Below are positions 37,409 through 44,780 of a stretch of 64,000 bases of DNA, one piece after another (position 1 is the first letter of the stretch; each line of letters starts with the position of its first letter). This stretch comes from Actinopolyspora erythraea. GTDB taxonomy: Bacteria; Actinomycetota; Actinomycetes; Mycobacteriales; Pseudonocardiaceae. The notes under the pieces are model-generated. The model saw only the letters and a list, made by a program, of their open reading frames with translations. It made no database searches and was not told the DNA's origin. The stretch spans positions 1,922,001 through 1,986,000 of the forward strand of contig NZ_CP022752.1 in NCBI RefSeq assembly GCF_002263515.1. Reading direction: 5' to 3'. A program made the position numbers and the translations under genes.

Positions 37409-40260
37409 CAGTGGTCCTCTCCGACCAGTTCCAGAAACGCGTCCTCGAGTTTGCGGTGGGGGCCCACGCGCTTGATGGAGACGTCGGAGGCGACCAGCAC
37501 GTTGACCGCCGTCGCCGTCGAGTGCCCGGCCAGCTCGGCGTAGACCACCTCACCCACGGTCCGCACGCTGCCGATCCCCTCCAGGCAGCGCAGGGTCCGT
37601 GCGGCGAGGTCCGGCTGATCGACGTGGAAGGCGATCAGCGATTCCCCGGCGGTGATCTCGTCCACCGTTCCACCCGCCACCCGGCGTCCTTCGTGCATCA
37701 CGATCACGTGCGTACAGGTCTGCTCGACCTCGCTGAGCAGGTGGCTCGACAGCAGGACGGTGCGCCCGGTCCTCGCGTACTCCCGGATCACCTCACGCAT
37801 CCGTTGCGTGTGCGCGGGGTCCAGCGCGTTCATCGGCTCGTCGAGCACGAGCAGATCCGGCAGTCCCAGCATTGCCTGGGCCAGCGCCACCCGCTGCCGC
37901 ATGCCCGGGCCGTAAGTACGCACCTTGCGGTCGGCCGCCGAGCCCAGCGCGGCTATCCGCACCACTTCGTCCAGCCGTGCCTGCTCCATCGGTCTGCCGG
38001 TCGCCCGCCAGTAGCTGCGCAGGTTCTCCAGCCCCGTCAGATGCGGCAGCAGTCCAGGCGACTCCACTAGTCCGCCCACGCGTGACAGCACGGGCGCACT
38101 CGGTGCCACCAGGTGACCGAACAGGTGGATGCGGCCCGTGTCGGCTCTGGTCATGCCGAGCACCATGCGAAGCAGGCTGGTCTTGCCCGCGCCGTTCGGT
38201 CCGAGCAGCCCGACTATCTGGCCTGCCTCGACCCGCAGCGACAGGTCGTGTATCGCGTCCGGGTGTCCGGGATAGGACTTGCTCACGTCCTCCACCGCGA
38301 GCGGGACGTCCGCGAGTTCCGGGTTCGGCGGTTTCCGCCGGGAGCGTTCGAACCTGATCGCCAGCACTCCGGCCACCACGAGCAGCACCACGAACGCCGC
38401 GATGCCCATCAGGGCACCCAGCGGAGCCGAGGTGTCCTCGACCGGAGTGGCCGAGACCGAGGGGAGCGAGACGCTTCTCCCGCCGGCGAGGGCGATCCGG
38501 TGAACCGCGGTGTCCCGGGGGCCGGTGTAGGCGCCGTCGGTGGTGCTCACCCGCAGCTCCAGCCGGTGTCCTGGTTGGAGGGTGTGCATCGTGGCGGGGA
38601 GGGCGACGTCCACCCGAACCGCTGTTCCGTCCTCGGGCAGTCCGCTCACCCGGAGTGGTGCACTTCCGTCGCCGACGGGGGCACGGGAACCGTCGGGGCC
38701 GACGTCGAGCAGTCTGGCGAACAACACGGCCTGGGAATCGCCCGGCTGTCCGGGGACCGAGGCCACCGACAGCCGGGTCCGCGGTAGCCCGGTGATCCGC
38801 GTGGCGCGTTCGACCCGTGTGGTTTCGAACACCGCGACCTCGGCTGAGTTGGTTCCCCGCCTGCTGAGTCGAGGGCTCCGGCTCGCCGTGGGGGGTCCGG
38901 TCTCTCGTTCTCCGGCGGCGGTGTTCCCGGAGGAGCCTGTGGTGTCCGCGCCGTTGCCCGGCGGATTGATCACGCTGGCGGGGGTGCCCCGCAGCGGGAG
39001 CTCGAAGCGCGCCACCTCGCCCGAGCCCAGGCCCGGGTATCCGTCGGCCCGCCAGGTCGTCGGTGGGGAACGTTCCGGGGTGAGCCGGTCGACCAGCTGG
39101 TACTCGAATCCGATGTCCGGAGCGGGTGGGCGGGACTCGTCGGAGTCGTGCAGGTGGTGGGAGAACCAGTCCGCCACCTTTCCCCAGACGTGGGCGGGCA
39201 GCTCGCCGCGGTCACCGCCCTCCAACCAGAGCATCCGCACCGTGCCGCCCGCGTTGTTGATCTGTCGCGCGTTCGCGTCGGCCTGTTCCAGGCCGAACAG
39301 CGTGCCGCGCTGGCGCTGTACCAGCAGAGTGGGGATATCGATGTTATCCGTCACGCTGCTGGGGGAGGCAGCTTCGAGCAGGTCGAGCGTATCCTGCCCT
39401 GCTTGCCCGGTTCGGGCCAGCTCGGTGTAGGCACGACACACCCTGGGAGCGAGGTTTCCGCAGGTCAGGGATCGGCTTCCTGCGCCGGAGGGCTCCTCGG
39501 GCGGGGGCGGTGCGGTCGACGAGGTGTCCGGGGCCCGCGAGGTGCTCCGCTCGGACTGGGGGCGGGTGGCCATCCGGAACAGCGAGCGTGCCCACGCCCG
39601 GCGGAACACTCCCCGGTCCGCGTCGCCGCCCCGCGCGGCTGTGGTGGTCGAGATCGGCTCGGTGGAGGCGTCGTTGGGCAGCATCGCCGTGCGCAGGTCG
39701 TTGTAGGTCGTCAGCGGGGCGATCGCGTCGACTCGGTCGTCGTTGCCCGCCAGCAACATGCTCAGGGCACCGCCGTAGGAGACTCCGCCGACTCCGACGA
39801 GCGGGTCGCCCTGGTCCTGGGTGGCGACCTCGGGTTGGCGGGCGAGCCAGTCCAGTATTCGGCGAGCGTCGGTCACTTCGTAGTCCGGTGTGTTCAGCGC
39901 GATCCTGCCGGTGCTGTGGCCGAAGCCCCGGGCCGAGTAGGTCAGTACGGTGAAGCCGTGCGCGGCCAGCCGCCGCGCCGGTACCGCGAGTTCGGTCTTG
40001 TCGCCGTTGAAGCCGTGTGCCAGCACCACCGCGGGGGCGGGGGTGCGCTCGGGGACGAAGAGCCTCAGATCGAGCTGGACCCGTTCCCGCTGTCCCGGCC
40101 CGTCCAGCACGTCGATGCGCGCGTCCCGGGCGTCGACCCGGGGAGGGCTGTCGGCCGGATCCGGTTCGGAGAACCACATCGCGGTGGCTGCCACGATCAG
40201 GGCGACCAGCAGGATCGGCAGCAGCGCGAAGTTCGGGACATACCGGCGGGACGGGAACAC
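37408..40260 (-). CDS. Fusion of extracytoplasmic alpha/beta hydrolase and ABC transporter ATPase
   Basis: The 950-residue protein joins two activities. After an N-terminal membrane helix (about 10-30) comes an X-Pro peptidase/CocE-like alpha/beta hydrolase (about 45-390) with the nucleophile motif GVSYGG, and then a beta-sandwich-like region (about 410-625). A second membrane helix (about 632-655) leads to a cytoplasmic ABC ATPase (about 680-900) with GPNGAGKTS, TYGPGMRQR as signature and LLVLDEPMNALD. With two helices the hydrolase would be outside and the ATPase inside. The ABC-2 permease follows with no gap. GTG 40260 follows TAGAGT by 7 nt, which suggests a leaderless mRNA. Confidence 0.88.
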   Translation of the reverse strand: MFPSRRYVPNFALLPILLVALIVAATAMWFSEPDPADSPPRVDARDARIDVLDGPGQRERVQLDLRLFVPERTPAPAVVLAHGFNGDKTELAVPARRLAAHGFTVLTYSARGFGHSTGRIALNTPDYEVTDARRILDWLARQPEVATQDQGDPLVGVGGVSYGGALSMLLAGNDDRVDAIAPLTTYNDLRTAMLPNDASTEPISTTTAARGGDADRGVFRRAWARSLFRMATRPQSERSTSRAPDTSSTAPPPPEEPSGAGSRSLTCGNLAPRVCRAYTELARTGQAGQDTLDLLEAASPSSVTDNIDIPTLLVQRQRGTLFGLEQADANARQINNAGGTVRMLWLEGGDRGELPAHVWGKVADWFSHHLHDSDESRPPAPDIGFEYQLVDRLTPERSPPTTWRADGYPGLGSGEVARFELPLRGTPASVINPPGNGADTTGSSGNTAAGERETGPPTASRSPRLSRRGTNSAEVAVFETTRVERATRITGLPRTRLSVASVPGQPGDSQAVLFARLLDVGPDGSRAPVGDGSAPLRVSGLPEDGTAVRVDVALPATMHTLQPGHRLELRVSTTDGAYTGPRDTAVHRIALAGGRSVSLPSVSATPVEDTSAPLGALMGIAAFVVLLVVAGVLAIRFERSRRKPPNPELADVPLAVEDVSKSYPGHPDAIHDLSLRVEAGQIVGLLGPNGAGKTSLLRMVLGMTRADTGRIHLFGHLVAPSAPVLSRVGGLVESPGLLPHLTGLENLRSYWRATGRPMEQARLDEVVRIAALGSAADRKVRTYGPGMRQRVALAQAMLGLPDLLVLDEPMNALDPAHTQRMREVIREYARTGRTVLLSSHLLSEVEQTCTHVIVMHEGRRVAGGTVDEITAGESLIAFHVDQPDLAARTLRCLEGIGSVRTVGEVVYAELAGHSTATAVNVLVASDVSIKRVGPHRKLEDAFLELVGEDH

Positions 40261-40267
40261 GCGGGTG

Positions 40268-40273
40268 ACTCTA
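40268..40273 (-). promoter_or_regulatory. -10 element of the hydrolase-ATPase gene, leaderless type
   Basis: On the minus strand TAGAGT is followed by 7 nt and then the GTG start at 40260, with no ribosome-binding site between. The region from here to about 40640 contains no gene that I can support. Confidence 0.6.
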
Positions 40274-40659
40274 GGGCAACGGATCGTTTCGCGGGGGTGC
40301 TCGATCCGCTGCGGGCGAAGAAGCTATGAATCGGATATCGGGACGCAATCGCATCGCGATGGGAATATTCCACAACCGCTGTCCTCGGGGTGTTCCGGCG
40401 GGCGGGGATAGCCGTTCACCGGGTGACGAACCCCGAGGGCGCGGTACCCCTTCCGGTGCCGCGATGTGCGCCGGTGCGAGCGTCGTGTGCCCCGAGCGGT
40501 CCGCGAGGCGAAACCACCCCGTCTCGGGGACATCATCGTGCCGGAACCCTCATTCAACCACTCGATGGTGACTTTGGCCACAGTTGTCGTTGGTGTGTCG
40601 CCGTGTCGTCCCCCGGGTGGTGCCCGTTTTCGGACGTGGGTGACAATTCACGAGGTTGT

Positions 40660-40778
40660 GGAGGGGAGTATTCCTGTCGCGACGGTGTCGTCATCACGGA
40701 TCGATCTCCGGCTGGTCCGGCGGTTCGCTCCCGGTGCCGTCGGCCGGCTCCGCCGGTGGGAGAGACCTCCGGTCCCCG
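40660..40778 (+). ncRNA. yybP-ykoY (Mn2+-sensing) riboswitch upstream of terC
   Basis: The stretch starts with GGAGGGGAGTA, contains GTCGTCATCACGG, and ends with AGAGACC shortly before TCCCC. These are the conserved blocks of the yybP-ykoY riboswitch in the right order, and GGGGA (40663-40667) pairs with TCCCC (40773-40777) to close P1. Two GC-rich arms lie between. The ribosome-binding site GGAGGTGATC of terC lies about 20 nt downstream, so control of translation initiation is possible. Members of this class bind Mn2+ and commonly sit upstream of TerC-family genes, which is the case here. Confidence 0.8.
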
Positions 40779-40805
40779 GCATCAGCCCTGTACCGGAGGT
40801 GATCG

Positions 40806-41840
40806 ATGCGCGTCGGAACGAACGTGCTGGCGGAAGCGACGCAACGGAATCAACAGGACACTCTCGGTGTCCCCTGGTGGGTGTGGCTGGCGACCCTGGG
40901 CGGGCTGGCCGTGCTGTTGTTGCTGGACCTGGTGATCGTGGATCGTAAACCCCACGAGGTCAAGGCCGGCGAGGCAGTGCGGTGGGTGGTCTTCTACGTC
41001 GCCTGCGCGATCCTGTTCGGACTGGGAGTGTGGTGGTTCGGGGGCGACCACTTCGCGGTCGAGTACTTCACGGGGTACGTGGTGGAGTACTCGTTGAGTG
41101 TGGACAATCTGTTCATCTTCATGGTGATCATGTCCAGTTTCGCGGTTCCCTCGATCCACCAGCACCGGGTCCTGCTCATCGGCATCGTGCTCGCACTGCT
41201 GTTCCGCGGTCTGTTCATCGCCATCGGTGCCCAGCTGATCTCCCGCTTCGTGTGGGTGTTCTTCGTCTTCGGCGCCTTCCTGCTCTGGACGGCGATCAGC
41301 ATGCTCCGCGACAAGGGGGAGAGCGAGGAGCCGGAGAACGCGGTCGTGCGATGGGTTCGCAAGGCCTATCCGGTCACGGAGCGGTTCCACGGCACCAGGA
41401 TGTCGGTCAAGGTCGACGGCAAGCGGTGGTTGACGCCGATGTTCATCGTGATCGTGGCGATCGGCAGTGCCGACGTCATGTTCGCCGTGGACTCGATTCC
41501 CGCGATCTTCGGGATCACGCAGGAACCCTTCCTGGTGTTTGCCGCCAACGCCTTCGCGTTGATGGGACTGCGTCAGCTGTACTTCCTGCTCGGCGATCTC
41601 GTGGACAGGCTGGTCTACCTCTCCGTCGGGCTCTCGGTGATCCTGGCGTTCATCGGCTTCAAACTGATCGTGCACGCGCTGCACGAGTACGCGCTGATCC
41701 CTCACTGGTTCGAGATAGGCAACTTCCTGTCTCTCGGTGTGATCGCCTTGGTGCTGTTCGTCACCGCCGTGGCCAGTCTGCTCAAGTCCCGTGGACAGCA
41801 GCGGGACGCCGTGAACACGGAGAGCGCGGAGAAGGGCTGA
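40806..41840 (+). CDS. TerC-family integral membrane protein, putative manganese exporter
   Basis: The 344-residue protein has about nine transmembrane helices. The TerC signature is present, with acidic residues inside helices (LLLLDLVIVDRKPHEV, EYSLSVDNLFIFMVI and IGSADVMFAVDSIPAIFGIT), which form the proposed metal site. TerC/Alx/MeeF proteins export Mn2+ or load it on secreted enzymes; the riboswitch upstream supports that role over tellurite resistance. ATG 40806 follows a near-perfect anti-SD match, GGAGGTGATC. Confidence 0.93.
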   Translation: MRVGTNVLAEATQRNQQDTLGVPWWVWLATLGGLAVLLLLDLVIVDRKPHEVKAGEAVRWVVFYVACAILFGLGVWWFGGDHFAVEYFTGYVVEYSLSVDNLFIFMVIMSSFAVPSIHQHRVLLIGIVLALLFRGLFIAIGAQLISRFVWVFFVFGAFLLWTAISMLRDKGESEEPENAVVRWVRKAYPVTERFHGTRMSVKVDGKRWLTPMFIVIVAIGSADVMFAVDSIPAIFGITQEPFLVFAANAFALMGLRQLYFLLGDLVDRLVYLSVGLSVILAFIGFKLIVHALHEYALIPHWFEIGNFLSLGVIALVLFVTAVASLLKSRGQQRDAVNTESAEKG

Positions 41841-41860
41841 GCGCTTCCGGTGTGGTTTTC

Positions 41861-41918
41861 GCGCCCTGGCCGGGCGGGTCGTCGGCGAGCGAGCCCCGGG
41901 GACCCCCGGCCAGGGCGC
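41861..41918 (+). terminator. Terminator hairpin after terC
   Basis: A perfect 14-bp stem (GCGCCCTGGCCGGG at 41861-41874, complement at 41905-41918) begins 20 nt after the terC stop. It also separates terC from the converging toxin gene. Confidence 0.75.
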
Positions 41919-41996
41919 GCCGGTTTCCCGGGGACTCGCAGCGGGGTGTGCGCGGTACGTACGCGACGCGGTCCGGTGAGCCGACGTGCCGATGTC

Positions 41997-42653
41997 CTAG
42001 TTCAGCAGGGTGTAACCGAGCTCGCCGCAAACGCGCCCGAGCGGCAGGTCGAGGCCGGAGTGCTCCAGCGGCAACAGCAGGTCGGGGGCCTCCGGCAGCA
42101 CCGTCGCGGCCGGAGGGTCCCACAGGCACACCGAGGGTTGTCCGGCGTCCATCGAGGACCGGTACCAGAGCCCGTCCAGCTCCGGGTAGGCCGCCCGGAT
42201 GGAACGGGCCCAGGACTGGGTGCGTTCCTTGGTCCCGTTGCTGATCGCCTGGGAGGCACCGGCTCTGGTCGGCCACAGCCCGGAGAGGTCGAGCAGCCGG
42301 ACCGTCCGACGTGGCCGGAATATCACCAGTTGGGGGGCCCGAGTCCTTCGGTCCACTGTGGACGTGGCCTGGAAGACCTCGGCGATGCAGGTCTGCACCG
42401 CCAACGAGAAGTACAGCACGCCGTGCTCCCGTGTGACGGTGGGTCCGCCCTGCGGGGTCGGTGGGTGCGGATCGAACCGCGCGTGCGGCAGCGGACCGGC
42501 GTAGCGGAAGCTGTCCCACTGCTGCGGGTGATTACCGCCCGAAGCGAAGATCCGCACGAGACGGGTACCGGCGGGAAGCGCGACGACGTCCTCGGTACGG
42601 CGAAGTATCGCCTGCAGCACCGCGGGGGCGGGCGGCTGTGGTAGCCGAGCCAT
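41997..42653 (-). CDS. RES-domain toxin (putative NAD+-degrading)
   Basis: The 218-residue protein is a RES-domain toxin. Family landmarks are an Arg in LVRIFASGG, RFDPHPPT, the YFSLAVQTCIAEVFQA helix with the conserved Glu, and the late WDPPAATVLPE part. RES toxins such as MbcT and Rv1989c deplete NAD+ by phosphorolysis or hydrolysis. It lies 24 nt downstream of a gene with an antitoxin-type domain on the same strand, the usual RES-Xre order. Here the toxin is somewhat longer than average. Confidence 0.85.
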   Translation of the reverse strand: MARLPQPPAPAVLQAILRRTEDVVALPAGTRLVRIFASGGNHPQQWDSFRYAGPLPHARFDPHPPTPQGGPTVTREHGVLYFSLAVQTCIAEVFQATSTVDRRTRAPQLVIFRPRRTVRLLDLSGLWPTRAGASQAISNGTKERTQSWARSIRAAYPELDGLWYRSSMDAGQPSVCLWDPPAATVLPEAPDLLLPLEHSGLDLPLGRVCGELGYTLLN

Positions 42654-42677
42654 TCGTGGTCCTGTGTCTGTCGGCGA

Positions 42678-43262
42678 CTAGGCGGGAGTTCCGATGACCG
42701 AGGCCAGTTCGGCGACCCGCTGCGGGTTGCCGCGCGCCATGAGCCAGTCACGCGGGCTCACGGGGCGGTCTCCCAGTTCCAGGTCCTCCTGCGGAGTGGT
42801 CATGAAGTTGGCCAGGACCAGGGCGGGCTGGTCACTCGGCATGGCGGTCAGCACCGTTTCCAGTCCGGGCAGCACGTCGTCCTCGGTGAACTGCCAGGCC
42901 GGCAGTCGCCAGCCCCCGCGGTCCTTCCAGCCGATCAGCCTCCTGGAAGCCACGCGGTGCCTGATGCGGCTGCTGTCCACTCCTACGAGCTCCGCGGCCT
43001 GACCCACCGACAGCGCGGTGTCGCGCAGCACGGTCTGTTCCGCCACCGCTCGGGCGCGGGGGTCGGTCTCCCGCTCGTCCAGGGGTGACAGGTCCAGGCC
43101 GGTTTCGGTGAGCGCGGCCTGTTCCGATTCGTCGAAGTGCGCGCTGGGGTCCGCCTCCGGCGGCGTGAGCCTCTTGGCCGCGTCCTCGACCAGTACGAGG
43201 AATTCGTGCGCGGTCACCTTCAAACCGGCTCTGGCGAGCACGGTCTCCAGCGCGACTGTCAT
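42678..43262 (-). CDS. Xre/MbcA/ParS-type antitoxin with helix-turn-helix
   Basis: The 194-residue protein has a central DNA-binding helix-turn-helix (SVGQAAELVGVDSSRIRHRVASRRLIGWKDRG, about 95-128), close to excisionase/MerR-like folds. The C-terminal toxin-binding domain contains GDRPVSPRDWLMARGNPQRVAELA, as in MbcA/ParS antitoxins. It would neutralise the adjacent RES toxin and repress its own promoter. It is encoded first in the pair, as expected. The 80-residue N-terminal part is acidic and not recognised. Confidence 0.82.
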   Translation of the reverse strand: MTVALETVLARAGLKVTAHEFLVLVEDAAKRLTPPEADPSAHFDESEQAALTETGLDLSPLDERETDPRARAVAEQTVLRDTALSVGQAAELVGVDSSRIRHRVASRRLIGWKDRGGWRLPAWQFTEDDVLPGLETVLTAMPSDQPALVLANFMTTPQEDLELGDRPVSPRDWLMARGNPQRVAELASVIGTPA

Positions 43263-43590
43263 GGTTCCAGCTTAACCGCTGAGTGCGAGATTGTGTGCGC
43301 CAGCGTGCGGGTTGTCAGAAGAATCACATTCAGTAGTTAATATATCGCTTTGTGTAATCAAACTTCGGAAAAGCGCAGAAAAGTGGACGACTTTCCACCG
43401 ATCGCGGCTTCGGGTCGTCCACTTTCAGCGGGACACCGTGTCCGGAAATGTGTTAGGGGCTCGCGAACGCGCCCCGGCCGGATGGCGCTCGCGCGACCGC
43501 CGTTCCAGCGGCCGCGGGCCCGTGCCCGCCCCGGCCGTCTCGGCGTGCGGGATGGCCGTCGCCTTCACGGGCCCGCGGTCGCCGCGAAGG
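43263..43590. other. Interval between antitoxin promoter and chitinase 3' end
   Basis: No gene is supported. Next to the antitoxin start is an AT-rich stretch (about 43328-43372) that should contain its promoter and operator. A 12-bp inverted repeat AAAGTGGACGAC with its complement (43380-43391 and 43414-43425) follows, and then the GC-rich hairpin listed at 43508-43582. Confidence 0.55.
43508..43582 (-). terminator. Long GC-rich hairpin, likely chitinase terminator
   Basis: Arms 43508-43524 and 43566-43582 (core CGCGGGCCCGTG and its complement, one mismatch outside the core) enclose about 40 nt. They start just past the chitinase stop at 43591 on the minus strand. Confidence 0.6.
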
Positions 43591-44616
43591 TCAGGGCAGG
43601 GTGTCCAGGTGCGCGCCGACCGCGTCGGAGAAAGCGGTGCCGTTGCTGACGTCCCAGTTGATCGACCAGGTCATCACGCCGCTGATCGAGGGGTAGGACT
43701 GCTCGGGGGTGAACTGGCCGCAGTTGGTCGTCGAGGCCAGGCAGTCCAGGGCGTCGGTCACCACCGAGGGCGCCACGTGGCCGCTGCCCGCGGCGGAGGG
43801 GGAGGCGGGCAGTCCCAGCGCGACCTGATCAGGGCGGAGCTTGTCCAGCAGGATGCACGCCTGGGCGGTGATGAAGTCCACCGACCCCTGGCTGTACACC
43901 TGCTGGTCACAACCGAGCATCGAACCCGAGTTGTAGTACTGGGTGTGCACCGTGGTGATGATGTCGCTGAGGTTGTCGATCAGCTGCATGTACGAGCCAC
44001 CGGGCTGTACGTACAGCGTCTGCGGAGCCATGGTCAGCAGGAAGTCCTGGCCGAAGTGGTTCCGGAGCTGGCGTGCGGCGCTGGTGAGCCCGGCGGTGTC
44101 GAAACTGTGTTCCAGGTCGATGTCGAGACCGTTCAGGCCGTAGTCCTCGATGATCGTGGTCATCGAGTCCACGAAGTTGTTCACGCGTTGCTCGGTGCTC
44201 AGGTTCAGCGAACCCTTGGCGCCGCCGATGGACATCACGAAATCGGTGCCCTGGCTCTGCTTCGCGGCGATGTCGGCCTTGAGCCGCGCGTCGGAGTAGC
44301 CGCCCAGTGCCGCGGAGAGTTCCGGATCGACGCTGAACTTCACGGCCCCCGGCCGGGTCGCGTCCGACTGCGCGAACGCGAGCGCGACCAGGTCGTAGTT
44401 GTCCGGAACATCGCTCACGCGCAGTGGCTCGGCGTTGTTGACGAAGTTCTGCCAGTAGCCGGTCAGCTGGTGTTCGGGTAACGCGGCGCTGCCGACGGTG
44501 GTGCTCGGGCGGGGCTCGCCCTCTCCGTTGTCGGGGGCTGCCGCGGCCGGGCCCGCGCCCATGGTCAGGGGGATGGCGATCGCGGCTATGGCGGCGGTGA
44601 TGCGGCGGATGTGCAT
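43591..44616 (-). CDS. Secreted GH18 chitinase
   Basis: The 341-residue precursor has a Sec signal peptide (MHIRRITAAIAAIAIPLTMGA, cleavage near residue 27) and a single GH18 catalytic domain; no chitin-binding module is seen. The substrate-assisted active-site motif reads N162-G-L-D165-I-D167-L-E169, so the first Asp of DxxDxDxE is Asn while the acid Glu169 is kept. Activity is still likely. It would hydrolyse chitin outside the cell. ATG 44616 has GGAGG upstream, and a DasR-like operator lies at 44653-44664. Confidence 0.92.
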   Translation of the reverse strand: MHIRRITAAIAAIAIPLTMGAGPAAAAPDNGEGEPRPSTTVGSAALPEHQLTGYWQNFVNNAEPLRVSDVPDNYDLVALAFAQSDATRPGAVKFSVDPELSAALGGYSDARLKADIAAKQSQGTDFVMSIGGAKGSLNLSTEQRVNNFVDSMTTIIEDYGLNGLDIDLEHSFDTAGLTSAARQLRNHFGQDFLLTMAPQTLYVQPGGSYMQLIDNLSDIITTVHTQYYNSGSMLGCDQQVYSQGSVDFITAQACILLDKLRPDQVALGLPASPSAAGSGHVAPSVVTDALDCLASTTNCGQFTPEQSYPSISGVMTWSINWDVSNGTAFSDAVGAHLDTLP

Positions 44617-44652
44617 CGGAACCTCCGGAGTTGCGGGTCGAGTAACCGAAGC

Positions 44653-44664
44653 TGGACTAGACCA
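44653..44664. promoter_or_regulatory. DasR-responsive-element-like site of the chitinase gene
   Basis: TGGACTAGACCA differs by one base from the palindrome TGGTCTAGACCA found as dre site and direct repeat before Streptomyces chitinase genes. It lies about 40 nt upstream of the chitinase start, the expected place for repression relieved by glucosamine-6-phosphate. Confidence 0.7.
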
Positions 44665-44714
44665 ATGGATCTCGTCAAGAGTCGTTCGGTTTTCCGCCGT
44701 GTTTCGGACGCGGG

Positions 44715-44763
44715 TTGACGTGGCCGGGTGTAATCAGTCTACTGGGCGTACCGACTGGTCGGT
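44715..44763 (+). promoter_or_regulatory. Promoter of acyl-CoA synthetase gene with TetR-type operator (site 1)
   Basis: TTGACG (44715-44720), 17 nt, then TCTACT (44738-44743) gives a plausible sigma-A promoter. The palindrome ACCGACTGGTCGGT (44750-44763) covers the expected transcription start and ends 17 nt before the ATG. It matches, with one change, the operators before the TetR gene at 48280 and after it at 49003. Confidence 0.75.
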
Positions 44764-44780
44764 CTTGCGGAGGTGTGTTC

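Noticed and set aside
40806..41840. Tellurite resistance as the role of the TerC protein.
   Set aside because: No other ter genes are nearby, and the manganese riboswitch upstream fits metal export better.
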